The translations under genes were made by a program, and so were the position numbers. The notes beneath the pieces are model-generated. The model was not told the DNA's origin. It saw only the letters and a program-made list of their open reading frames with translations, and did no database searches. From Defluviicoccus sp046348835 (GTDB lineage Bacteria; Pseudomonadota; Alphaproteobacteria; Rhodospirillales; Defluviicoccaceae), in the NCBI GenBank assembly GCA_046348835.1, contig JAXMDM010000005.1:231975-295974 (forward strand): DNA of 64,000 nt, read 5' to 3'. Shown piece by piece: positions 24,682 through 32,812 of this stretch. Numbering within the stretch: the first letter of the stretch is position 1; every line of letters begins with the position of its first letter.

Positions 24682-26010
24682 CTACAGTGCTGCCCGAAAC
24701 GTAAGATTCAGCCGCATCCGTCCGACGGTCTCATGCAAGCCATCCTTTAATTCGGGAACGCCGTGATAGAAGAGCCGTGACGGGCCGCCCCAAACCGCCA
24801 CGTCTCCATGCCGCAGCGCATACTTCTTCACCGGATCGTTCCGTTTCAGGCCGCCGAATTGGAAGATTGCGGGCAGGCCGAGGGAAACCGACACGATCGG
24901 ACTGGCGAAGTCGCGCTCGTTCTTGTCCTGATGCAGGGTTAGCCGAGCTCCAGGCTGGTACCGATTGATCAGGCAGGTATCGGGGCGAAAGTCGGGATAG
25001 CCGGCGCGGGTCGCCGCCGCGATCGCCAGCTCCAGAAAGCAATCGGGCATGGCAGGCCAGGGGCGTCCCGTTGCCGGGTCATTGCGGTCGTAGCGATAGC
25101 CGGTGCGATCCGTGACCCAGCCGGCCGCGCCGCAATTGGTCATCGCCACCGACATGGTGAATCCGCCGGGCGTCACCATGTGCCGGAACGGCGACTGTGC
25201 CGTGAGGTCGCCGAGCGCGGCGAGAAGATCCTTCTCGAAGGGAAGCGCCGCGCCACGCAGCAGCATCGCTCCGTCGGCCATGATTTCGGTTGCCGGTCCG
25301 ACCGGCGTAAGGGCGTCGAACAGGTCGGCATTTCCAGACCTACCGAGTGTCGCGTCAATCGAAGGGTGGAAAACGGGCCGGTAGCCCGCGGTGAGCGCCA
25401 TGACGGTCGACGGCGGCGTCAGCAGCCAATCCGCGTCATCGAGGATTTCAGGCCTCGCATAGCCCCCGTTGGTCCAGCGATGCGCACCGCCGCCGCGCAG
25501 CGTGTAGGCCTCGCCACCGACCGCCACGACCGCGCCGTCAGGCAGGTCCTCGAGGCGAAGCGCGATGGGATGCAGACGCTTGCGGCCGTGGTCGAGGCGC
25601 TCGGCGTGGAGCACGGAATCCATATGTACGGCTGACGGGGGCGCCTCGGCCTTCGCGGAGGCCCAGCATGCCCGGAACCGTTCGGCAGCCTCGCGTCGGC
25701 ATAAAAAACAGGGACGATGACCGGCGGCGAGCGCCACCGCCTCGTCGAGGAAGAACAGTTCGGTCCATTTACGGCCCGTCATCACTTGCCGGCGTCGACC
25801 CTTGTATGTGCAGGCGCAGACGAGCCAGCGCCGCGTCGCCCATCGCTTGGCCAACAGGGTCTTTGTCTCCGGATCGTAGATGATGCCGCGATTGCCGGTG
25901 AACATGCCTCGTTGAGAAATGGCGACGATCTCGCCGAAAGGCGTGACGCGATTTTGAAGAGGCATGGCGTGCTTCGTCGTCATGGCTGGAGAGGAAGGCG
26001 ACAGATTCAT
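24682..26010 (-). CDS. alkB: AlkB-type dioxygenase fused to an N-terminal conserved domain
   Basis: The frame has 442 residues; starts at 26010, 25983 or 25965 are all possible and none has a good ribosome site. Residues about 16-210 form a separate domain with CACTYKGRRR and CFLCRREAAERF, conserved in hypothetical proteins of alphaproteobacteria as I recall. Residues about 245-442 are AlkB: H360-x-D362 in LTLHQDKNERDF, H416 in LFYHGV, and RLNLTFR carrying the 2-oxoglutarate arginines. AlkB reverses N1-methyladenine and N3-methylcytosine using Fe(II) and oxygen. The gene is 80 bp from ada and is probably co-transcribed with it. The fusion is the unusual point; no frameshift is needed to explain it. 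Confidence 0.85.
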   Translation of the reverse strand: MNLSPSSPAMTTKHAMPLQNRVTPFGEIVAISQRGMFTGNRGIIYDPETKTLLAKRWATRRWLVCACTYKGRRRQVMTGRKWTELFFLDEAVALAAGHRPCFLCRREAAERFRACWASAKAEAPPSAVHMDSVLHAERLDHGRKRLHPIALRLEDLPDGAVVAVGGEAYTLRGGGAHRWTNGGYARPEILDDADWLLTPPSTVMALTAGYRPVFHPSIDATLGRSGNADLFDALTPVGPATEIMADGAMLLRGAALPFEKDLLAALGDLTAQSPFRHMVTPGGFTMSVAMTNCGAAGWVTDRTGYRYDRNDPATGRPWPAMPDCFLELAIAAATRAGYPDFRPDTCLINRYQPGARLTLHQDKNERDFASPIVSVSLGLPAIFQFGGLKRNDPVKKYALRHGDVAVWGGPSRLFYHGVPELKDGLHETVGRMRLNLTFRAAL

Positions 26011-26090
26011 CGTAGCGCGAGAGTAATTTCATGCGAATGCTTGCGGTCGTCGGTGCCGTCGCTTAGTCGCGGTCGTTTCGGGCCGGTACG

Positions 26091-27188
26091 TCAGCCGACT
26101 TGGGACGCTTCCCGATCGAGGAGCGCACGCTTGCGATCCACACCCCAGGCGTAACCCGAGAGCGTGCCATCGTTCCGCACCACCCGATGGCAAGGAATGG
26201 CGACCGCAATATTGTTTGCGGCACATGCTCCGGCGACGGCCCGGGTGGCGCTGGGTGAGCCGATACGGCGGGCAATGTCCGAATAGGACACACGTTCGCC
26301 GACAGGAATCTCCTGCAGAGCCTGCCACACCCGGCGCTGGAATGCCGTCCCGCGGACATCGAGCGGCAGATCGAGGCCGATGCCGGGGTTTTCAACGAAG
26401 CCGCAGACGTGAGCAATCAGCCCCTCATAATCGCGGTCCATGCCGATCAGGTTCGCCCTCGGGAACCGATCCTGCAGATCGCGAACCAATTCGTCCGCAT
26501 CGTCCCCAAGCAGGATGGCGGCAACGCCCTTTGTGCTAGAGGCCACGAGGATCGCACCCAGGCAGGACTGGCCGACGGCGAACTTGATATCCTCATTGAG
26601 GCCGCCGGCACGGTACTGCGTCGGCGTCATGCCGAGGATGTCGGTCGATGTCTCATAGAAGCGGCCGCTTGAGTTGAAACCGGCGTCGTACATCGCCTCG
26701 GTAACGCTGGTGCCGGATTCGAGGCCTGCACGCACCTTTTTCGCGCGATGACCGGCAGCATAGGCTTTCGGCGTCAGGCCGGTGGCGGCCTTGAATACCC
26801 GATGGAAATAGCTCGGACTGCGATCAACGGCCGCCGCAAGCTCTTCCAGCGATGGCTCTTCTTCGCTTCCTTCGATGATGCGACAGGCCTTCGCCACCAG
26901 TGCGGCGTTCTCGCTATCGAGCGCGGGGCCCTCGGGATTGCACCGCTTGCACGGGCGGAACCCCGTCGCGCGTGCGCTCTCGATCGTGTCGTGCAAGGCC
27001 ACGTTCTTCGGATTCGCTGTGCGTGACGGGCACGAGGGCCGGCAATAGATGCCTGTCGTCGCGACAGAATACCAAAGCTGACCGTCGGCAGACTTGTCGC
27101 GCGCGACGATGCGTGCCCAACGCGGATCGTCCGCCACGGAAACCGGTGAACAGAAAGGTGCCGATGACGACCGAATGTTCTTTGTCAT
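26091..27188 (-). CDS. ada: Bifunctional Ada: methylphosphotriester sensor, AraC-type regulator and O6-alkylguanine methyltransferase
   Basis: The product is 365 residues. The N-terminal zinc domain has C49 (YCRPSC) with C53, C80 and C83 (FRPCKRC), C49 being the expected methyl acceptor from phosphotriesters. An AraC-type DNA-binding domain follows (about 95-195, with PSYFHRVFKAATGLTPKAY). The C-terminal methyltransferase has PCHRVVRN (C333). It is therefore a complete Ada: methylation of the N-terminal Cys turns it into an activator. It heads an ada-alkB unit, and a candidate operator lies 55 nt before its start. Confidence 0.95.
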   Translation of the reverse strand: MTKNIRSSSAPFCSPVSVADDPRWARIVARDKSADGQLWYSVATTGIYCRPSCPSRTANPKNVALHDTIESARATGFRPCKRCNPEGPALDSENAALVAKACRIIEGSEEEPSLEELAAAVDRSPSYFHRVFKAATGLTPKAYAAGHRAKKVRAGLESGTSVTEAMYDAGFNSSGRFYETSTDILGMTPTQYRAGGLNEDIKFAVGQSCLGAILVASSTKGVAAILLGDDADELVRDLQDRFPRANLIGMDRDYEGLIAHVCGFVENPGIGLDLPLDVRGTAFQRRVWQALQEIPVGERVSYSDIARRIGSPSATRAVAGACAANNIAVAIPCHRVVRNDGTLSGYAWGVDRKRALLDREASQVG

Positions 27189-27243
27189 TGTCTTTTTCTC
27201 GTAGGTGACCTGGGCGACGATGCCCCCGATCCGCGTCGGTCAC

Positions 27244-27271
27244 ACTCCGATCCTTGCTCTCAAATCGGAAC
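27244..27271 (-). promoter_or_regulatory. Candidate Ada operator upstream of ada
   Basis: ACTCCGATCCTTGCTCTCAA continues as ATCGGAAC on the plus strand. It matches the element before ogt at 26 of 28 positions. On the coding strand it reads CCGAT, a 12-bp core, then ATCGG, an interrupted dyad. Ada would autoregulate here. Confidence 0.6.
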
Positions 27272-27449
27272 AATACCCACCCGCCTCGGCAAATTGGCAG
27301 ATCGCTGACGTCGGGAGAATGAAAATAAACAGGTGCTAAAGGACGCCTATGAAAGTCAGTGTAAGGGCAAGATTCGAATAGGACGCTCCGGCTATTAGCG
27401 CCTGCTCGAGTGAAATATTCGGCCGATTGATTAGCTTGCCCATTTCCCG

Positions 27450-28262
27450 TCATCGCCACGCTGCGGCGGCGGCGAGGAGGGCCGGCGGTGGGGACGGCGG
27501 ACGGTCCGGATCGGCGGCCGGTGCCAGGTAGTGGACGCCGGCGTCGTCATCGACCAGTTGGCAACCGTCGATCCAGTAGCGCAGCTTGAAGCGGACGACC
27601 GCCCGGTGCGGGACGTCATCGGCGGCGCGCCACAGGGATTGGCCGCCGGCCGCCTCGTCCATCCGCTGCAGCGGAAGCTCGTGCTTGGCGCAGGCGGTAT
27701 CGGCGATGAGAACATAGGAGACGGTGATCGCATCGACCCGCGTTGCCGCGGTGACCGCCACCTCGAAGCGATCCGCCGGGCTGGTCGGATGCCGGGATAC
27801 CGTCGCCTGTACCCGGGTGATCTCGTGCGCCGGAAACCCGAACCGGTAGTTGGCCCCGTAGGCACTGTCGTAGACGACGGCGCCCGCAGCGGTCACGAAC
27901 GAGAACCAGATGACGACGCGATCGGCGTCGGCCGGCACGTCAATGCGCGCCGACAGCATCGAGCCCTGACCGGTCACGGTCTTTCGCGGGCAGGCGATGA
28001 CGCCGGCGGGCGAGTGCAGGGTCACATCGAGGCCGCGGTCGTCCGTGAGGAAGCGCAGATGCGCGGTGATCGGCCGGTCGGGGTCGCCGAACACGTACGC
28101 CTCGCCCGCCGGCACGATCCGCAACGGATCGTAACGCAGCAGCAGCGGTGCACCCGGCCGCAGATCGCCCGCCTCCAGTTGATGGAAGTCGGAGGTGAAG
28201 GTAATCCCCGCCGGCAACCCGGCTCGCAGCTTTCTCCGCATGCCGATGCCCCTTCTTCTCAT
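27450..28262 (-). CDS. DUF6209-like beta-sandwich protein coupled to GH31
   Basis: The product is 270 residues. Residues about 20-140 contain LRPGAPLLLRYDPLRI and YDSAYGANYRFGF, which recall the DUF6209 fold. A second beta-rich domain follows (about 145-250: FEVAVTAATRVDAITVSYV, FKLRYWIDG). No signal peptide or catalytic motif is seen. Its ATG overlaps the TGA of the GH31 gene (ATGA), so the two are coupled. A carbohydrate-binding or accessory role for the GH31 enzyme is a fair inference, but no function is established. The C-terminal tail is Pro/Ala-rich. Confidence 0.65.
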   Translation of the reverse strand: MRRRGIGMRRKLRAGLPAGITFTSDFHQLEAGDLRPGAPLLLRYDPLRIVPAGEAYVFGDPDRPITAHLRFLTDDRGLDVTLHSPAGVIACPRKTVTGQGSMLSARIDVPADADRVVIWFSFVTAAGAVVYDSAYGANYRFGFPAHEITRVQATVSRHPTSPADRFEVAVTAATRVDAITVSYVLIADTACAKHELPLQRMDEAAGGQSLWRAADDVPHRAVVRFKLRYWIDGCQLVDDDAGVHYLAPAADPDRPPSPPPALLAAAAAWR

Positions 28263-31060
28263 CCCCGAGGTGCGATCGAGGGGTACGTCACCGTCGCGGT
28301 GACGTCGGGCCAGCGATCCAACACCTTCACCCGGACCGCTCGAGCGCCTTGGTCCCAGAAGTAGGCACCATCGACCGCTTGATCGAGGGCGGCGGCGGAA
28401 GCCACGGCCGGGACCTCCGCGCCGGCGACGCGCACCGAAGCCGGGGCGGGGGAGCCGAGGAAGCTGAGGAGGCGGTAACCCTCGGCCGGACGGTAGCCGT
28501 CGTGCACCCGCTTAAGGCTGACGGTGGTGCCGCGCGCCACCGCGCGGCGGCTGATCAAAGTGGTGCGAAAGGCGGCCTCCACATCGGCCTGGGTGCTGAT
28601 TCCATCATCCTCGTAGAGGAGATGGGTGTTGTCGGGACCTGGGTAGAGGTGAATATCGATGGGGTTATGGGCGAGTTCGCCCACGTACTGCTCGATCCGG
28701 GAGCGCAGCGGCAGGATGGTTCCCGCCCGCACGTAGAGGGGGATGGCATCGAGCGGAACCGCCACATCGGCGAGGAGCGAGCCGCCATCGAGCGATGGGG
28801 CGAGCGGAGCACCCGGCTCCGCAAACGGGAACCAGGCGTGTCCCGCCGGCAGGTAGATGTCGCGGCGGGCAATTCCATCGGCGGCGGGCCGAAGCACCGG
28901 CGCGACCAAGACACCCCGGCCGACGAAGAACTCGTCGTCGAGGTGACGATAGACCATCGGATCATCGCCATCGTTGAGGAACAAGGCGCGGACGATCGGC
29001 ATCCCGGTCTGCGTCCACTCGTACATGGCGTCGTAGTAGACCTGCAGCATCCGGTAGCGGCGTTCGATGACCTGCCGACAGATCTGCGCCACCGGCTCGC
29101 CGTAGGCATACGGTTCCTGATATTCCTTGTCGTAGCCGATGTAGTGGTTGCGGAACCAGGGCAGGAACGAGCCCGCCTGCATCCAGCGGACGAACAGCTC
29201 GGCATCGGTGATGCCGCCGATCACCCGACCGTCGCGGACGACCGAGGCAGACGTGGTCCCGCCGGGAACCGGTCCGGTGGCAAAGCCTCCCACGTCCGAC
29301 CCCGCCAACGGCACGCCCGACAAGCCCACGTTGAGCGCCTGAGGCACGCTGATGCGCAGGAAGTCCCAGCTCGACGCATTGTCGCCGCTCCACAGGGCCG
29401 CGTAGCGCTGCAAGCCGGCGTATCCGCCGCGGGCGAGGATGAACGGCCGCCTGTCCGGGCGCATCGTCCGCAGCGCCGCATGCGTCGCCGCCAACAGAAA
29501 CTGGGCGTAGGCGTTGTGACAGACGACGTGGGGGACGTAATCGGATCCGTCATGGGTCATCAAATCGAGGGGGAGAGTCCCGTCCGGGGTGTCGGCGGAG
29601 ATCGCCGCCGCGGGACAGGTCATGTCCTGCCAGATCATGTCGAGGCCGAGATCGACGATCAGGTGAGCATACTGGCGGCTCCAGGCTTCCCGTACCTCCG
29701 GCCGGCCCAAGTCCGGATAGTTCATTTCCGCACCCAGCGGGGTCACCCCGTCGCGGTTGGGGATTAGCGGCGGGTAGGGATAGGGGTTGGACCCGCGGTT
29801 GGCGCCGTAGGAGACGGCGGCGGAAAACAGGCGATCAGCCGGTGCCTGCTGCCCCGCCCGGATGTCCTGCAGCAGGCAGCCCGCCTCCAGGAGATCCTGG
29901 CGCTGCACGAATGGCACCATCTCGCCGCGTTGGTTCAACGGATTGCGGGTGATCAGAGGCGTCACGATGGTGGAGCACTTGAACCCGTCGGCGTGCAACC
30001 CGGCCATCATCCCCGCCGCGTCCGGGAACTTCATCTCGCTGTGGGTGAAGACGCGATAGTTGTCCTGCAGGTCGATGTCGATGTGCAGGCCGTCGAGGGG
30101 GATACGTGCCTGCCGGTAGCCGCGTGCCACCTCTTCCAGGCGTGCCCGGTCGAAGTAGCCGTAGCAGCCCTGGTGGAAGCCGAACACGTAGCGGGGCGGC
30201 ATGGCGCTGCGTCCGGTCAGCTGGGTGAACTGTCGGAGAATGTCGCCGACGCCGTCGCCGAGAATCAGGTAGTAGTCCATGGCGCCGAACCGGGCGCCGA
30301 AGGTGGTGCAGCCGATGGCGGTGCCGGGAGGAGCGTCGGCGCCGCCCAGATCGAAGAACGACTGCGAGGGGTTGTCGAAGAACAGCCCGGAGCAGAAGGG
30401 CGACGCGGCGGATACGCCAGAAGCGGCGGGGTTGATCTCGATCAGAAAGGGGATCGAGGCGTAGAGCGGTTCGGCCGGATCGAGGGGGCCGCCTTCGCAG
30501 CCGGGCGGCACGGGTGCCCGCGCGTAGGCGAAGTTGTCGAAGTTGAAGTCAGTGAGGCGCCAGCCGTTTTTCACCAGCGTATCTCCCGCTTTTTCGCCCA
30601 AGCCGCAGAACAGGGCACCCCGGGGACGCAGCTTATAGTTGGCGATCCCGTGCCCACCCCGGTTGTAGACGAGATTGCGTTCCGGTCGGTCGGCCGAGAC
30701 CAGCTGATCGTTGCGATAGACAGACAGACGGTAGGGGCTGAGGTCCACCTGGACCCGGATCGCCCCGGTATCGATGACAAGCCGATGGGGCGAGGTTTCC
30801 GTGACCCGCGCCGTCACCGGCGCCAGATGCCGATCGACAACCGCGTGCGACGGATCGCCGCCGCCGTCTCGCCCCTCCGGATCGAAGCGGACGCGCAGGC
30901 ACTCGGGGCCGCAGAACGACAGCCTTATCGTCATCGGCCCATCCTGCAACCGGAGGACGAAGGTATCCTCATCGCCGCGGTCGGCAGTGACCGCTCCCAC
31001 CGGGACCCAGCTCTCGATATCGGCGAAAAAGCGATCGGCGGTCTGGAACGAGAATGCCAT
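28259..31060 (-). CDS. GH31 family enzyme, alpha-1,4-glucan lyase-like
   Basis: The product is about 933 residues from the ATG at 31060; the longer frame to 31183 lacks family features. The nucleophile region reads LDMIWQDMTCPA with D479, instead of the WxDMNE seen in alpha-glucosidases. D560 lies in WSGDNASSW, about 80 residues on, and AGSDVGGF (D589) follows. FILARGGYAG, SFLPWFRNHYIGYD and YPGPDNTHLLYEDDGIS match pieces I remember from algal and fungal alpha-1,4-glucan lyases, which eliminate 1,5-anhydrofructose instead of hydrolysing. There is no signal peptide, so it acts in the cytoplasm, perhaps on glycogen. The alternative is an unusual alpha-glucosidase. It is coupled to the DUF6209-like gene and follows the MFS gene. 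Confidence 0.85.
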   Translation of the reverse strand: MAFSFQTADRFFADIESWVPVGAVTADRGDEDTFVLRLQDGPMTIRLSFCGPECLRVRFDPEGRDGGGDPSHAVVDRHLAPVTARVTETSPHRLVIDTGAIRVQVDLSPYRLSVYRNDQLVSADRPERNLVYNRGGHGIANYKLRPRGALFCGLGEKAGDTLVKNGWRLTDFNFDNFAYARAPVPPGCEGGPLDPAEPLYASIPFLIEINPAASGVSAASPFCSGLFFDNPSQSFFDLGGADAPPGTAIGCTTFGARFGAMDYYLILGDGVGDILRQFTQLTGRSAMPPRYVFGFHQGCYGYFDRARLEEVARGYRQARIPLDGLHIDIDLQDNYRVFTHSEMKFPDAAGMMAGLHADGFKCSTIVTPLITRNPLNQRGEMVPFVQRQDLLEAGCLLQDIRAGQQAPADRLFSAAVSYGANRGSNPYPYPPLIPNRDGVTPLGAEMNYPDLGRPEVREAWSRQYAHLIVDLGLDMIWQDMTCPAAAISADTPDGTLPLDLMTHDGSDYVPHVVCHNAYAQFLLAATHAALRTMRPDRRPFILARGGYAGLQRYAALWSGDNASSWDFLRISVPQALNVGLSGVPLAGSDVGGFATGPVPGGTTSASVVRDGRVIGGITDAELFVRWMQAGSFLPWFRNHYIGYDKEYQEPYAYGEPVAQICRQVIERRYRMLQVYYDAMYEWTQTGMPIVRALFLNDGDDPMVYRHLDDEFFVGRGVLVAPVLRPAADGIARRDIYLPAGHAWFPFAEPGAPLAPSLDGGSLLADVAVPLDAIPLYVRAGTILPLRSRIEQYVGELAHNPIDIHLYPGPDNTHLLYEDDGISTQADVEAAFRTTLISRRAVARGTTVSLKRVHDGYRPAEGYRLLSFLGSPAPASVRVAGAEVPAVASAAALDQAVDGAYFWDQGARAVRVKVLDRWPDVTATVTYPSIAPRG

Positions 31061-31228
31061 CTTGGATGCTCGGCCGCAGTTGACCTCGGTCCGGGAGCAC
31101 GGGGCCGGGCGCGCCGGGATGGATCGGCAAGGCGGCCCCTTTTTCGTAGCTTGAATGGTGCCTGATAATCGACCGCACCGCAAACCACACGCGGCGCGCG
31201 GCAGACGGACGCAGAGCCGGCGGTGACC

Positions 31229-32659
31229 TCAGTCTAGGCTGGACAGGGGCGTCGCCACCTCCTCCAGCGGCCGGCGCTCGGCATTGACGCCGATGAGCAG
31301 TTCGACGCCGGCGGCGGCGATCATCAGGGCGGCGCCGAACAGGTAGCCGAGGACGATGTTGCCGCGGGATTCGCTTTCGATCAGCACCCCGAACAGCCAC
31401 GGCCCGGCGATGCCGCCGACAGCGGTTCCGAGCACATAGAACAGGGCGATGGCGAAGGCCCGCACCTCCAGGGGAAAGCTTTCGCTGACGGTCAGGTAGG
31501 CGGAACTGGCGGCGGCGGACGCAAAGAAAAAGATAGTCATCCAGGCAAGAGTTTGCGTCGTCGCATCCAGCAGCCCGCGCTGGAACAACAGGGCGGTGAC
31601 GGCGAGGAGGATGCCGGCGGCGGCATAGGTGAAGGCGATCATCGGCTTGCGGCCGATGGTGTCGAAGAAGCGGCCGAGGCAGATCGGTCCGAGCAGGTTG
31701 CCGAGGGCGAAGGGCAGTAGATACAGCCCTATCTGCTCCGCCGGGAGCGCGTAATATTTGATCAGCACCAAGCCGTAGCTGAAGAAGACGGCATTGTAGA
31801 GAAATGCCTGGGAGACCATGAGGACGAAGCCCAGCAGGGCGCGGCGGCGGTAGACGACGACGATCGTGCGCAGTGCCGCGACGACGGGCGTGGTCGCGCG
31901 CAGGTGAATGGTCGTCCTCGCCGGCCCCGGCGGTGGTAGGGCGCCGCGGTCATGGGCGACGCGGGCTTCGATCTCGCCGACGACCCGTTCCGCCTCGTCG
32001 ACGCGGCCGTGCGTCATCAGCCAGCGGGGGCTTTCCGGGACCAGGTGGCGGAGCAGAAGGATGGCGAGCCCCAGTGCGGCACCGATGAGGAACGCCAGCC
32101 GCCACCCCAGGTCCGGTCCAAACAGGCCGGGGTCGAGGAGCAGTCGGGTTCCGCCGGCTCCCAGTGCCGCCCCACCCCAGAAGCTGCCGTTGATGATCAG
32201 GTCGATACGGCCGCGTACGCGCGCCGGAATCAGCTCCTGGATAGCGGAATTGATCGCGGTGTATTCGCCGCCGATGCCGGCGCCGGTGAGGAATCGGAAG
32301 ACGGCGAAGCTCCACGGATCCCAGGCAAGGCCGGTCGCCGCGGTGGCGGTCAGGTAGACGCCGAGGGTAATGGTGAATAGTCGCTTGCGGCCGAGTCGGT
32401 CGGTCAGCCAGCCGAACAGGGCGGCCCCGATAACCGCGCCGGCCAGATAGGCACTCCCCGACAAGCCGATCTGGCTCGGGGTCAGCCGCAGAGACGGGCT
32501 TTCCTGCAGGGCTCCGGTGAGGGAACCGGCGAGGGTTACCTCCAGTCCATCGAGGACCCAGGTGATGCCCAGCGCAACGACGACGAGCAGATGAAACCGG
32601 CTCCACGGCAAGCGGTCGAGCCGGGCCGGAATATCGGTGGTGGTCGCGCGGGAGTGCAT
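31229..32659 (-). CDS. MFS transporter, sugar or metabolite:proton symporter type
   Basis: The product is about 476 residues from the ATG at 32659 with 12 predicted helices. Both MFS repeats keep their loop signature (GWLTDRLGRKR near residue 85 and GRFFDTIGRKP in the second half), and PESPRW marks the sugar-porter/SV2-like subgroup. The N terminus (LPWSRFHLLVVVALGITWVLDGLEVT) is like metabolite porters that take up aromatic or organic acids, so the substrate is not fixed. It lies 168 bp before the GH31 gene in the same direction and may import or export what that enzyme acts on. Confidence 0.82.
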   Translation of the reverse strand: MHSRATTTDIPARLDRLPWSRFHLLVVVALGITWVLDGLEVTLAGSLTGALQESPSLRLTPSQIGLSGSAYLAGAVIGAALFGWLTDRLGRKRLFTITLGVYLTATAATGLAWDPWSFAVFRFLTGAGIGGEYTAINSAIQELIPARVRGRIDLIINGSFWGGAALGAGGTRLLLDPGLFGPDLGWRLAFLIGAALGLAILLLRHLVPESPRWLMTHGRVDEAERVVGEIEARVAHDRGALPPPGPARTTIHLRATTPVVAALRTIVVVYRRRALLGFVLMVSQAFLYNAVFFSYGLVLIKYYALPAEQIGLYLLPFALGNLLGPICLGRFFDTIGRKPMIAFTYAAAGILLAVTALLFQRGLLDATTQTLAWMTIFFFASAAASSAYLTVSESFPLEVRAFAIALFYVLGTAVGGIAGPWLFGVLIESESRGNIVLGYLFGAALMIAAAGVELLIGVNAERRPLEEVATPLSSLD

Positions 32660-32812
32660 GGACGGATGCTTCACGCGAAACCGGCAACCCAGCCCGTGCC
32701 GGTATTCGGGCCGGCGCCGCACCGAGTCCCTGGTCGCAGAGCGAATACGGGGACGCAGCCACGCCTTCTAGGGCAAGAGAAGTGCGGGTGCGTCCGTTCC
32801 GTCCGTGCGGAG

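Noticed and set aside
22974..27188. Alkylation cluster as an integrated island at the tRNA-Leu
   Set aside because: No integrase and no duplicated tRNA 3' end were found, so integration cannot be supported.
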